This document shows, one piece after another, positions 1 through 9,648 of a stretch of DNA of 17,384 bases. The notes below the pieces were generated by a model, which saw only the letters and a list, made by a program, of their open reading frames with translations, ran no database searches and had not been told where the DNA came from. The stretch comes from an uncultured Flavobacterium sp. (GTDB lineage: Bacteria; Bacteroidota; Bacteroidia; Flavobacteriales; Flavobacteriaceae). The stretch covers positions 1-17,384 of the forward strand of contig CAMLFV010000032.1 in assembly GCA_946479395.1 (NCBI GenBank), read 5' to 3'. The translations under genes were made by a program, and so were the position numbers. Position 1 is the first letter of the stretch. Each line of letters starts with the position of its first letter.

Positions 1-1591
1 TTTAGATCCGTCTAAAGCGGTTTGGGCAACCAATCGCGACATTCATACGTTGGAAGATGCCATGAAAGATGCCGATGTGTTCATTGGATTATCTGCAGCA
101 AATGTGCTTTCTCCGGAAATGTTAAACACCATGGCTCCGGATCCTATTGTGTTGGCAATGGCAAATCCAAACCCAGAAATTGCGTACGATTTGGCAATGG
201 CAACTCGTAAAGACATCATTATGGGAACAGGTCGTTCTGATTTTCCAAATCAGGTAAACAACGTTTTAGGTTTCCCATTTATCTTCCGTGGTGCGTTAGA
301 TGTTCGCGCTACAAAAATTAACGAAGAAATGAAACTGGCTGCCGTTTACGCCTTGGCTAAACTGGCAAAAGAAACAGTTCCAGAACAGGTAAATATTGCT
401 TACGGAGCTAAGAAATTGAGTTTTGGTAAAGATTATATCATTCCTAAACCGTTTGATCCACGTTTAATGACCGAAATTCCACCAGCAGTTGCAAGAGCAG
501 CTATGGAATCGGGCGTGGCTACAGAACCAATTACCAATTGGGAAGCATATCGCAACGAACTTTCTGATCGTATGGGATCTGATAATAAATTGGTACGTTT
601 GTTAATTAATCGTGCGAAGTTAGATCCTAAAAAAGTGGTTTATACCGAAGCCGATCAGTTAAACGTATTAAAAGCAGCTCAAATTGCTTACGAAGAAGGT
701 ATTGCAATCCCGATTTTATTAGGAAACAAAGAGATTATTTTAGAGTTAAAAGAAGAAGTTGGTTTTGATGCCGATGTAATGATTATTGACCCTAAAACCA
801 ATGAAGAAGCCGAGCGCAGAGAACGTTATGCAGAATTTTTCTGGAACTCAAGAAAACGTAGAGGTGTAACTTTAATCGATGCTCAAAAATTAATGCGCGA
901 TCGCAGTTATTTTGCATCAATGATGGTGTTGAAAGGCGAAGCCGATGCCATGCTTTCGGGTTACTCACGCAGTTATCCAACATCGTTAAAACCGGTTTTA
1001 GATTTAATTCCGCGTGCAAACGGTGTATCAAAAGTAGCGGCAACCAATTTAATGCTTACCAACCACGGACCAATGTTTTTGTCTGATACGTCTGTTAACC
1101 CAAATCCAACGGCAGAAGAAACAGCAAAGATCGCCTTAATGACCAGCCGTGTGGTTAAAATGTTTGGAATGGATCCGGTTGTAGCAATGATCTCTTACGG
1201 AAACTTTGGATCGTCAAAAGAAGAAACTCCTAAAAAAATGCGTGCTGCAGTTGAATTGTTGCATGAACAACATCCTGAAATGATTGTTGACGGTGAAATT
1301 CAAATGGATTTTGCATTGAATCAAGAAATGTTAAAAGAGAAGTTTCCGTTTTCAAAATTAGTCGGTAAAAAAGTAAACACGTTGGTTTTTGCCAATTTAG
1401 ATGCTGCAAATACAACTTATAAAATGCTGAAAGAATTAAACGGAGCAACATCAATAGGTCCAATTTTATTAGGGCTAGAAGCTCCTGTACACGTATTTCA
1501 ATTAGGTGCAAGTGTAGATGAAATGGTGAATATGACAGCGGTTGCGGTTATTGATGCACAAGAAAAAATCGCACGAAAAAAGAATATATAG
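1..1591 (+). CDS. maeB: NADP-dependent malic enzyme, 3' portion (MaeB type, malic domain plus phosphotransacetylase-like domain)
   Basis: The gene enters from outside the window; the first whole codon is at base 2, giving about 529 visible residues. MaeB-type enzymes oxidatively decarboxylate malate to pyruvate with NADP, in the cytoplasm. The visible N-terminal part is the end of the malic-enzyme NAD(P)-binding domain, with MANPNPEI (around base 155) and the family signature GRSDFPNQVNNVLGFPF (from about base 230). From roughly base 580 to the end runs a phosphate acetyltransferase-like domain, seen in SGYSRSYPTSLKPVLDL and in MFLSDTSVNPNPTAEET. In this family that domain is regulatory rather than catalytic (known from MaeB enzymes). 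E. coli MaeB is about 759 aa, so about 230 N-terminal residues are missing here. It ends TAG at 1589-1591, 80 bp before ruvA. The family assignment is firm; cofactor preference is inferred from the domain architecture. Confidence 0.95.
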   Translation, partial: LDPSKAVWATNRDIHTLEDAMKDADVFIGLSAANVLSPEMLNTMAPDPIVLAMANPNPEIAYDLAMATRKDIIMGTGRSDFPNQVNNVLGFPFIFRGALDVRATKINEEMKLAAVYALAKLAKETVPEQVNIAYGAKKLSFGKDYIIPKPFDPRLMTEIPPAVARAAMESGVATEPITNWEAYRNELSDRMGSDNKLVRLLINRAKLDPKKVVYTEADQLNVLKAAQIAYEEGIAIPILLGNKEIILELKEEVGFDADVMIIDPKTNEEAERRERYAEFFWNSRKRRGVTLIDAQKLMRDRSYFASMMVLKGEADAMLSGYSRSYPTSLKPVLDLIPRANGVSKVAATNLMLTNHGPMFLSDTSVNPNPTAEETAKIALMTSRVVKMFGMDPVVAMISYGNFGSSKEETPKKMRAAVELLHEQHPEMIVDGEIQMDFALNQEMLKEKFPFSKLVGKKVNTLVFANLDAANTTYKMLKELNGATSIGPILLGLEAPVHVFQLGASVDEMVNMTAVAVIDAQEKIARKKNI

Positions 1592-1643
1592 TTTTATAAA
1601 AGATACCAAAGCCAATAAGCGTTAATTTATTAATAAAATTTTC

Positions 1644-1651
1644 TATTTTTG
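1644..1651 (+). promoter_or_regulatory. Putative Bacteroidota -7 promoter box upstream of ruvA
   Basis: TATTTTTG matches the Bacteroidota sigma factor -7 consensus TAnnTTTG and sits 20 bp before the ruvA start codon, in the 80-bp gap after maeB. No convincing -33 TTG is seen at the expected spacing. The box probably drives ruvA and the closely linked sprA. Confidence 0.5.
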
Positions 1652-1671
1652 AAGAAATTTAAAGTAAAAGA

Positions 1672-2253
1672 ATGATTGCGTTTTTAAAAGGTCGTTTGGT
1701 AGAAAAAACTCCTACAGATATTATAATAGATTGCAACGGAATTGGCTATCAAGTTCATATTTCGTTGCATTCTTATTCTTTAATTAAAGATTCGGAAGCA
1801 ATTCAAATCCATACTTACCTGCAAATTAAAGAAGACGCACATATTTTATACGGATTTATCGAAAAAACAGAACGCGAGCTTTTTAAGCTGTTGATTTCTG
1901 TTTCTGGAATTGGCGGAAATACGGCTCGAAACATGTTATCGTACGTTTCTCCAAATGATCTGATACAGGCAATTGGATCAAACGATGTAAAAACAATACA
2001 GTCCATTAAAGGTATCGGACTAAAAACGGCACAACGCGTAATATTGGATTTACAGGAAAAAGTGCTGAAATTGTATGGTTTAGAAGATTTATCTGCTCCT
2101 GTAAACAATACAAATGCAGAAGAAGCGTTATCTGCTTTAGAAGTTCTTGGTTTTGTACGAAAAGCTACCGAAAAAGTAGTGAAGAAAATCGTTGAGCAAA
2201 ATCCGGAAATTACTGTAGAGCAGATTATTAAGTTGGCATTAAAAGGGTTGTAG
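1672..2253 (+). CDS. ruvA: Holliday junction branch migration protein RuvA
   Basis: RuvA binds four-way DNA junctions as a tetramer or octamer and loads the RuvB motor during recombinational repair. The 193-aa product is of typical length (E. coli 203 aa). Residues 1-62 form the OB-fold domain, starting MIAFLKGRLVEK. Two helix-hairpin-helix motifs follow: residues 74-89 with VSGIGGNTARNML, and residues 109-127 with IKGIGLKTAQRVILDL. These are the junction-backbone contacts. A short linker (about 138-147, rich in N and T) leads to the small C-terminal RuvB-binding domain (148-193), with EALSALEVLGF typical of the family. The ATG start has a TAnnTTTG promoter box 20 bp upstream. sprA begins 4 bp after the stop, so the two genes are probably co-transcribed although their functions are unrelated. 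ruvB and ruvC are not in the window. Confidence 0.97.
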   Translation: MIAFLKGRLVEKTPTDIIIDCNGIGYQVHISLHSYSLIKDSEAIQIHTYLQIKEDAHILYGFIEKTERELFKLLISVSGIGGNTARNMLSYVSPNDLIQAIGSNDVKTIQSIKGIGLKTAQRVILDLQEKVLKLYGLEDLSAPVNNTNAEEALSALEVLGFVRKATEKVVKKIVEQNPEITVEQIIKLALKGL

Positions 2254-2257
2254 CATT

Positions 2258-2341
2258 TTGAAAGCATCTTCACGTATATACATTTATTTAAAATACTTTT
2301 TAGTCGTTATCTTTTTGGGTAACGCTGCACCTGCATTGGCT
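2258..2341 (+). other. Signal peptide of SprA, dependent on a TTG start
   Basis: The first 28 codons encode a basic N-terminus, a hydrophobic core (residues 11-24) and an Ala-x-Ala cleavage site before Gln29. The next in-frame ATG is at about codon 53, beyond this segment. The exported form therefore requires initiation at TTG 2258 or ATT 2255. Confidence 0.75.
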
Positions 2342-5300
2342 CAGGTTGAAGAAACCGATGAAGAAACCGTAATTATTCGCGGTGCTATTTCTTTGAAAGA
2401 TGTAGATAGTATCATGAAAATGTACACCTACGATCCGGTTTCAGACAAATACTTGTACACCGTGACCAACAACGAGTACAATTTGGAATATCCTATGGTT
2501 TTAACCCGTAAACAATACGAGGATATTTTGCTGAAAGCTGCCATGCGCGAATACTATTCTAAAAGATTGGCAGCCGCCGAAGACCGATTAACCGAAGACG
2601 AAAAGAAAGATTTATTACCGGGATATTATGTAAATTCTAAACTTTTTGAAACCATTTTTGGTGGTAATACAATTGATGTTAAGCCAAGCGGTAACGTAGA
2701 ATTAGATTTGGGTATTCGCTTTACAAAACAAGATAACCCAATTATATCGCCAAGAAACCGCCGTACGTTTGCGTTAGATTTTAACCAGCGCATCAACTTA
2801 AGTTTACAGGGAAAAGTAGGAACACGTTTAAATACCGATATTAACTTTAACAACCAGTCAACATTAGATTTTCAAAGACAAATGCTTAAGTTAAACTACG
2901 AACCAGACGAAGATGCTATTCTTCAAGGGATCGAAGTTGGTAACGTAAGCATGCCGGTAAATAACTCATTGGTGCGTGGAGCACAAAATCTTTTTGGTGT
3001 AAAAACCAAGTTGCAGTTTGGACGTACAACAATTACCGGTGTGGTTTCTAAACAAACATCAGAACGCAGAACTATTGTTGCCGAAGGCGGCGGAACGGTG
3101 CAAAACTTCGAAATGTTTGCTTTGGATTATGAGCAAAACCGAAATTTCTTTCTTTCTCAATACTTCAGATATCAATATGATAACGCTTTAAGAAATTACC
3201 CGTATATCGACAGCCGTGTTCGTATTACCCGTGTAGAAGTTTGGGTAACCAACCGTCAAAACCGTGTGGGGCAAACAAACAATAACATGCGTAACATTAT
3301 CGCGCTTCAAGATTTAGGTGAGGCACGATTAAGCAACGCAAGTACCGATCGTATCATTGGGTTGGATCTAACGGCGAATCCTACATTCTTTGGTACTTCG
3401 CAAGTAAATGCTCCGGTTGATAATAAAAACAACCAATTCAATCCGGGAGCTATCGGAACCAATTTTTTAAACGAAGGCATTCGTCAGATCAACACCGCAC
3501 AGGCAGGATTTAATATTCCGGTTACCGAAGGTCGCGATTATGTGAAATTAGAAAATGCCCGAAAATTATTAGAAAACGAGTTTAAGTTTCATCCACAATT
3601 AGGATATATTACGTTACAGCAATCATTGAATAACGATGAAGTTTTGGCTGTAGCGTTTGAATATACCATTGGTGGAAAAGTTTATAAAGTTGGGGAATTT
3701 GGAACCGATGGAGTAGATGCTACTGTAATTGGTCAGGATGGAAACAACCAGGATATACCAACAACACAGGGTTTGGTTTTAAAGATGCTGAAAAGTACCT
3801 TGGCATCGGTTGATGAACCTGTTTGGGATTTGATGATGAAAAACATGTATCAAATTCCAAATACAAGTTTTATTGAAAAAGAAGGTTTCCGCTTTAACAT
3901 CATGTACACCGATCCTTCGCCGTTAAATTACATTTCTCCGGTTGCAGGAACAACTTTACCAGAAGATGTTGCAAATACACCTTTATTGAATGTGTTTAAT
4001 TTAGACCGATTGAATTCTACCGACGACCCGCAAGCGGGCGGTGATGGTTGGTTCGATTATATTGCAAATAGCCCAACGAGTAATAATCCTTCTAATAACA
4101 ACAATAATCAAGGTGGCGGAGGGGGCTATGGTAATAATAATAGTAATTCTGCTCTTCAAAATATGAATAAGTTCGAAGGTATTACTGTTGATCAAGAACG
4201 CGGACGAATTATCTTTACAACGGTTGAGCCTTTCGGGGAACACTTGTTTAAAAAACTTTCTAACGGAACAGGCGAAAACTATGATGTTGACGCAAGTTAC
4301 AACCCTAACCAGAAAAAATACGTTTATAAAAACCTGTATCGCAATACTTACATAAAAGCGATGCAAGACAGCGAAAAAAATAAGTTCCAGTTAAAAGGAA
4401 AAGCCAGTAGTTCAAGTGGCGATGGTATTCCTATTAATGGATTTAACATAGCACAGGGATCGGTTGTTGTTACAGCAGGTGGTAGAACATTAATGGAAGG
4501 TGCCGATTATACTGTTGATTACCAGCGTGCAGTGGTTCATATTTTAGATCCTTCTTTAAAGAATAGTAATACACCTGTTGAAATTTCTGTAGAAGAAAAT
4601 TCAATGTTTTCTCAAACCCGCAGAAACTTTTTCGGGGTACATGTTGATCATCAGGTAAACGACAAATTAATTTTAGGTGCAACCTATTTACGTTTAACAG
4701 AACAACCTTTAACCGTAAAATCAAACTATGGCGAAGAATCGGTAAATAACACTATTTACGGTTTCAATATGAATTATTCTACCGATGTGCCTTTCTTAAC
4801 ACGTTGGGTAAACAAGTTGCCAAATATTGATACCGATGTAATGTCAACCTTAACTTTTAAAGGAGAATTTGCTTATTTAAAACCGGGTGCATCGAAAATG
4901 GATCAGCTTAACGGTGAGGCAACTTCTTTTATTGAAAATTTCGAAGGAACGCAAAGTAACATCGATGTACTGAATCCTACCATGTGGTTTCTATCATCTG
5001 TGCCTGTAGGTTTCGGCGAGAATTTTACCGATTTACAATCTGGCTATCGTCGTGCTAAAATGTCGTGGTACAACATCGATCAAATTTTTTACAGTCCATA
5101 CCGTCGTCCCGACAGTGTTACCGATGCCATGATTTCATCGAACAAAACCCGCCGTATCAATAAAGAAGAATTATTTCCTACCATGGATGTGGCACAAGGC
5201 GAACTATTAACGGTAAATCCACTAAACTTAACGTACTATCCAAAAGAACGCGGGCCGTACAACTTTAATCCGCAATTTTTAGCAAACAACGAATTGCCAA

Positions 5301-8300
5301 ATCCGCAGCAAAACTGGGCAGGTATTATGCGTTCTATCGCATCAACCAATTTTGAACAGGCAAACGTGGAATACATTGAATTTTGGATGATGGATCCTTA
5401 TACAGGTAATGCCGGCGATGTTACAAGTACAGCAAATACAGGTAAGGTTTATTTTAACTTAGGATACATTTCAGAAGATATTTTGCAAGATGGTATGAAG
5501 CAATACGAAAACGGATTGCCTACACCCGGAACAAATGCACCAACGATTAGTTCGGTTTGGGGTAAAGTTCCCGCATCAACTGCTTTAATTTATGCGTTTG
5601 ATACCGATGCAAACAACCGTGTTTATCAGGATGTTGGTTTAGATGGATTGAACGATGAGGAAGAAAAAGCGAAGTTTACGCAATTTTCCGGTTTAGCAGA
5701 TCCTGCGGCAGATAACTACGAATTTTTCCTTACGGCACAAGGCGATATCATTTCTCGCTATAAAAATTACAACGGTTTGCAAGGCAACACGCCAATTCAG
5801 TTTTCGGACACAAACAGAGGAAACAGCAATTTACCCGACGTAGAAGATATCGATAACGATAATACCATGAATACCATTAATGCATATTATCAGTATGAGG
5901 TTAATGTAAATTCAAATCCTGTTATCGGTGAAAATTATGTGGTAGATATTCGTACCACTACCGAGAAGTTTTTAAACGGTAATACAACTCCTGTTAAATG
6001 GGTGCAGTATAAAGTGCCTATCATTGCAAGTCAGGAATACGCTGTGGGAGCCATTTCAGATCTACAGTCGGTACGTTTCATGCGTATGTTCTTAACAGGT
6101 TTCTCTGAAGAAGTAACATTGCGTTTTGCAACTTTGAATTTGGTTCGAAGCGATTGGAGAAGATATACCGATAATTTGGTTGAAGACCCTAATGTAGTGG
6201 TGCAGGGAACCAACACCGGTTTCGATGTTACAACACTGAATATATTAAACAACTATTCACGTACGCCAATTCCGTATGTATTGCCTCCGGGAATTACCCG
6301 CGAACGCGTAAATCAGAACAATACCATCATTAACCAAAATGAGCAGGCATTGTCATTACGTGTGTATAAAGCAAATTCTACCGTTACTCCTGATGGTTTA
6401 GAACCAGATGATTCCAGAGCCGTATTTAAAAATGTAGGTAATATTGATATGCGGCAGTACAAAAAACTGCGTATGTTTTTACACGCCGAAGCGTTGGAAA
6501 GTGCTACAGATGCTTCAAGGTTGAAAGATGATGAAATGGTTGCATTTATTCGTTTTGGTAACGATTTTACGAACAACTTTTATCAGGTAGAAATTCCGTT
6601 GAAGTTAACAGAATGGGGTACAACTATTTCAGAAGAAGTTTGGCCGTTAGCCAACGAAATTGAATTACAGTTAGAATTGCTTACCAAATTGAAGTTGATG
6701 CGTAACCGTGATCAAAATCAAGATCCTAGTTTTATTTATTTTAAAAACGAAGACGAACTGGCGCCCGAACTAGCAAGTAAAATCAACAAGCTGCGTATTG
6801 GTATCAAAGGAAATCCAAACTTTGGTATGTTAAGAACCATTATGATTGGGGTTCGAAACAATACAAGAATTCTTTATCAGGATTCTCCACAGGCACCAAG
6901 AGATATTCGCGGAGAAGTTTGGTTTAACGAACTGCGTATGTCTGATATGACCAATAAAGGTGGTTGGGCAGCTGTTGGGACGGTTGATGCTAAAATTGCA
7001 GATTTCGCTGCAGTAACTGCAACTGTTAATAAACAAACTATGGGATTTGGTTCGTTAGAGCAAGGCCCGCAGGAACGCAGTCGGGAAGATATTTTTAATT
7101 ATAATGTTACAACGGCAGTAAATGCACATCAGGTATTGCCTAAAAAATGGAATCTGAATATTCCGTTCAGTTATTCTATTGCCGAAGAAAAAATTACACC
7201 AGAGTACGATCCTAACGATCCGGATGTTCGCCTGCAAGCAAAAATGGATGAAGCACAAAGTGCCGATGAACGCAAACAAATTAAAGATCGCGCCATTGAA
7301 TATACCAAACGTACAAGTATCAACTTTATAGGCGTAAACAAGCAACGCAGTCCAAACCAAAAACAACGTTTTTACGATGTAGAGAATTTAACGCTTTCGC
7401 ATTCGTTCAATCAGGTAGAACAACACAATTTCGAAATTGAGCAACTGTTAGATCAACAGGCGCGCTCGTCTTTAAATTATGCGTATTCGTTCAAACCTTG
7501 GAATATCGAACCATTTAAAAAAGCAGAAAGTCTTAAAAAGAACCGCTATTTAAAATTGTTCAGTGATTTTAATTTAAATCTGCTGCCAACAAGTGTTACT
7601 TTTAATTCGGATGTATTGCGCCAGTACAACCAGCAAAAATACAGAATGATCGATGTGGAAGGTATCGAAATTCAACCATTGTACCGCAGAAATTATTTCT
7701 TTAATTACAATTACGGTCTTAATTTTAATCTTACAAAAAGTTTAACCCTTAATTACACGGCATCAAACAATAATGTGGTGCGTAATTTTATGGATGAAAA
7801 CCGATTTGTAGATAACTCTTTGGGAATATGGGATGGTTATTTTGATCCGGGAACGCCTAATTTACGTATGCAAACGTTGCAGTTAAACTATAAGTTACCT
7901 TTTGATAAAGTTCCGTTCTTGGCATTTCTTAATAGTGATTATTCTTATACGGGCGATTACAGCTGGCAACGTGCAACCGATGCTTTTTCAAATGTAGATT
8001 ACAACGGAGTGAATTACCAATTGGGTAACACCATACAAAATGCCAACAGACATAGTTTAAATACCAACGTACAAATGGATGTATTGTATAAGTATTTAGG
8101 CTTGGTAACAAATAAGCAAAAAAATAAAAAACCAACAGCATTAGCTAGCCAAAAGCCACAACCGGGACAAAAAGTTGAGCGCAATAAAGAGTTAACCGAT
8201 AAAGAGAAAAAAGAACAGGAAGATCAAGGTTCGCCGGTTTTAGATGCACTTATTAACGTGGTTACCATGGTTAAAACGGCAAGTGTAACCTACGAACAAT

Positions 8301-9589
8301 CAAACGGTACGGTATTGCCTGGTTATTTGGGTGGTTTAGGTTTCTTTGGAACATCGCGTCCTACCCTGGGTTATGTGTTTGGTTCACAAGAAGATGTTCG
8401 ATATGAAGCTGCTCGTAAAGGTTGGTTAACGCAATACCCTGAATTTAACCAGGAATTCAGCCGTATGCACACCGAAAATTTACAGTTTAGAGCCGAAGCA
8501 CGTCCTTTTGCAGACTTATTAATTACAATTGATGCTATAAAACAATACAGTACCAACATGTCTGAACAATACGATGTTACCGATGGGATGTACAATTCGC
8601 GTTCACCTTACGAATACGGAATGTTTCAAACATCGAACATTATGATTGGAACGGCATTTGGTAGAAGTGATGTAAACGGTTCGGCTGCTTTTGAACAGTT
8701 TAAAGCAAACCGTATTGTAGTAGCAAATCGTTTGGCAGCGGCTCGTGGTATCGATTTATCTGATCCTGCAAATATCGATGAATATGGTTATCCGGTAGGT
8801 TACAGCAGAACCAATCAAGAAGTATTAATGCCTGCGTTTTTGGCGGCTTATTCGGGCAGAGATATATCAAAACAAGATAACGGATTTATGCGAAATATTC
8901 CATTGCCAAACTGGTCAATTAACTACCGTGGATTAACAAAGTTGGGTTGGTTTAAAAATAATTTTACCAGAGTAACTTTGTCGCACAAATATACTTCGGG
9001 CTACTCGGTAAACAATTTCCAAACAAATTATGAGTATCTGGAAAACCCGAATGCATTGAATGCCGGTGGAAATTATCCTACTAAAAATGTAGTAAGTAAT
9101 GTTACCATGACAGAAGCCTTTTCTCCTCTGGTTAAAGTTGAATTCTTAACAAAATCAGGAATTGATTTTGGTTTTGGAATTAATAAGGATAGAATGTTGT
9201 CTATGAGTTTCGATAACAATTTATTAACCGAAGTTCAAGGTAGCGAATACAACTTTAAGTTAGGATTTATTATTAAAGATGTTGGTTTTACAACGAATTT
9301 TGAGGGTGTTGCCAATGGCGGAAGAATTGTTAGTGATATGCGTTTTGCAACTGAATTTTCATGGCGACGCAATCAAACGCTTATTCGATATTTAGATTAT
9401 AACAACAACCAAATTGGGGCAGGTCAGGATATTAAAAATATTAGGGTAACAGCCGAATACGATTTAAGCAAAAATTTTACCGCTCGTTTTTATTACGAAC
9501 ACATGTTCCAAAAAGCGGTAATTTCAACAAGTTATCCAATTACCAATTTACGTTCGGGAATTACATTGCAATATAAATTTGGAAATTAA
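2258..9589 (+). CDS. sprA: Type IX secretion system outer-membrane translocon SprA (Sov)
   Basis: SprA/Sov is the giant outer-membrane beta-barrel through which T9SS cargo (adhesins, gliding proteins, enzymes) leaves the cell; published work describes a single-chain 36-strand pore with a lateral gate and partner PorV. At 2443 aa it matches SprA and Sov (about 2400-2500 aa). Residues 1-28 form a signal peptide, with hydrophobic residues 11-24 and probable cleavage ALA|QV. Recognisable regions include the plug/SprA_N-like N-terminal part, DIRGEVWFNELRMSDM around residue 1550, and an aromatic-rich repetitive C-terminal half ending ITLQYKFGN, as in outer-membrane barrels. The start must be TTG 2258 (or ATT 2255): an in-frame stop lies at 2240-2242 and the next in-frame ATG comes after the signal peptide. 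Odd points are an Asn/Gly-rich tract at residues 604-632 and a Lys/Glu/Gln-rich segment at about 1950-1995. It lies between ruvA and gcvH with no other T9SS gene nearby. Confidence 0.96.
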   Translation: MKASSRIYIYLKYFLVVIFLGNAAPALAQVEETDEETVIIRGAISLKDVDSIMKMYTYDPVSDKYLYTVTNNEYNLEYPMVLTRKQYEDILLKAAMREYYSKRLAAAEDRLTEDEKKDLLPGYYVNSKLFETIFGGNTIDVKPSGNVELDLGIRFTKQDNPIISPRNRRTFALDFNQRINLSLQGKVGTRLNTDINFNNQSTLDFQRQMLKLNYEPDEDAILQGIEVGNVSMPVNNSLVRGAQNLFGVKTKLQFGRTTITGVVSKQTSERRTIVAEGGGTVQNFEMFALDYEQNRNFFLSQYFRYQYDNALRNYPYIDSRVRITRVEVWVTNRQNRVGQTNNNMRNIIALQDLGEARLSNASTDRIIGLDLTANPTFFGTSQVNAPVDNKNNQFNPGAIGTNFLNEGIRQINTAQAGFNIPVTEGRDYVKLENARKLLENEFKFHPQLGYITLQQSLNNDEVLAVAFEYTIGGKVYKVGEFGTDGVDATVIGQDGNNQDIPTTQGLVLKMLKSTLASVDEPVWDLMMKNMYQIPNTSFIEKEGFRFNIMYTDPSPLNYISPVAGTTLPEDVANTPLLNVFNLDRLNSTDDPQAGGDGWFDYIANSPTSNNPSNNNNNQGGGGGYGNNNSNSALQNMNKFEGITVDQERGRIIFTTVEPFGEHLFKKLSNGTGENYDVDASYNPNQKKYVYKNLYRNTYIKAMQDSEKNKFQLKGKASSSSGDGIPINGFNIAQGSVVVTAGGRTLMEGADYTVDYQRAVVHILDPSLKNSNTPVEISVEENSMFSQTRRNFFGVHVDHQVNDKLILGATYLRLTEQPLTVKSNYGEESVNNTIYGFNMNYSTDVPFLTRWVNKLPNIDTDVMSTLTFKGEFAYLKPGASKMDQLNGEATSFIENFEGTQSNIDVLNPTMWFLSSVPVGFGENFTDLQSGYRRAKMSWYNIDQIFYSPYRRPDSVTDAMISSNKTRRINKEELFPTMDVAQGELLTVNPLNLTYYPKERGPYNFNPQFLANNELPNPQQNWAGIMRSIASTNFEQANVEYIEFWMMDPYTGNAGDVTSTANTGKVYFNLGYISEDILQDGMKQYENGLPTPGTNAPTISSVWGKVPASTALIYAFDTDANNRVYQDVGLDGLNDEEEKAKFTQFSGLADPAADNYEFFLTAQGDIISRYKNYNGLQGNTPIQFSDTNRGNSNLPDVEDIDNDNTMNTINAYYQYEVNVNSNPVIGENYVVDIRTTTEKFLNGNTTPVKWVQYKVPIIASQEYAVGAISDLQSVRFMRMFLTGFSEEVTLRFATLNLVRSDWRRYTDNLVEDPNVVVQGTNTGFDVTTLNILNNYSRTPIPYVLPPGITRERVNQNNTIINQNEQALSLRVYKANSTVTPDGLEPDDSRAVFKNVGNIDMRQYKKLRMFLHAEALESATDASRLKDDEMVAFIRFGNDFTNNFYQVEIPLKLTEWGTTISEEVWPLANEIELQLELLTKLKLMRNRDQNQDPSFIYFKNEDELAPELASKINKLRIGIKGNPNFGMLRTIMIGVRNNTRILYQDSPQAPRDIRGEVWFNELRMSDMTNKGGWAAVGTVDAKIADFAAVTATVNKQTMGFGSLEQGPQERSREDIFNYNVTTAVNAHQVLPKKWNLNIPFSYSIAEEKITPEYDPNDPDVRLQAKMDEAQSADERKQIKDRAIEYTKRTSINFIGVNKQRSPNQKQRFYDVENLTLSHSFNQVEQHNFEIEQLLDQQARSSLNYAYSFKPWNIEPFKKAESLKKNRYLKLFSDFNLNLLPTSVTFNSDVLRQYNQQKYRMIDVEGIEIQPLYRRNYFFNYNYGLNFNLTKSLTLNYTASNNNVVRNFMDENRFVDNSLGIWDGYFDPGTPNLRMQTLQLNYKLPFDKVPFLAFLNSDYSYTGDYSWQRATDAFSNVDYNGVNYQLGNTIQNANRHSLNTNVQMDVLYKYLGLVTNKQKNKKPTALASQKPQPGQKVERNKELTDKEKKEQEDQGSPVLDALINVVTMVKTASVTYEQSNGTVLPGYLGGLGFFGTSRPTLGYVFGSQEDVRYEAARKGWLTQYPEFNQEFSRMHTENLQFRAEARPFADLLITIDAIKQYSTNMSEQYDVTDGMYNSRSPYEYGMFQTSNIMIGTAFGRSDVNGSAAFEQFKANRIVVANRLAAARGIDLSDPANIDEYGYPVGYSRTNQEVLMPAFLAAYSGRDISKQDNGFMRNIPLPNWSINYRGLTKLGWFKNNFTRVTLSHKYTSGYSVNNFQTNYEYLENPNALNAGGNYPTKNVVSNVTMTEAFSPLVKVEFLTKSGIDFGFGINKDRMLSMSFDNNLLTEVQGSEYNFKLGFIIKDVGFTTNFEGVANGGRIVSDMRFATEFSWRRNQTLIRYLDYNNNQIGAGQDIKNIRVTAEYDLSKNFTARFYYEHMFQKAVISTSYPITNLRSGITLQYKFGN
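4067..4153 (+). repeat. Low-complexity Asn/Gly codon tract inside sprA
   Basis: Runs of AAT/AAC and GGN codons encode residues 604-632, almost entirely Asn, Gly and Ser and including a block of five Gly followed by Tyr. The DNA is a degenerate AAT/AAC-type microsatellite. It likely forms a flexible surface or linker loop. Such tracts often vary in length between strains; that is inference here. Confidence 0.7.
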
Positions 9590-9622
9590 ACCTTAAAAAT
9601 TTTACAATTCTTAATAAAGTTA

Positions 9623-9630
9623 TACATTTG
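9623..9630 (+). promoter_or_regulatory. Putative Bacteroidota -7 promoter box upstream of gcvH
   Basis: TACATTTG is an exact TAnnTTTG match 18 bp before the gcvH ATG, in the 59-bp gap after sprA. It suggests that gcvH and the overlapping VanZ-like gene have their own transcript. The -33 region is not clearly consensus. Confidence 0.55.
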
Positions 9631-9648
9631 CTTTTTAAATAATAAACA

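Noticed and set aside
1618..1640. AT palindrome TTTATTAATAAA after maeB as a terminator
   Set aside because: It has no G-C pairs and no loop, and sits in the AT-rich promoter region of ruvA.
1815..2273. Long - strand open frame antisense to ruvA (152 codons)
   Set aside because: It is fully explained as a complement-strand shadow of ruvA, with no family resemblance and no promoter or terminator of its own.
2349..2370. Short direct repeat encoding EETDEET near the SprA mature N-terminus
   Set aside because: It has only two imperfect copies of about 10 bp in an acidic stretch; chance is sufficient.
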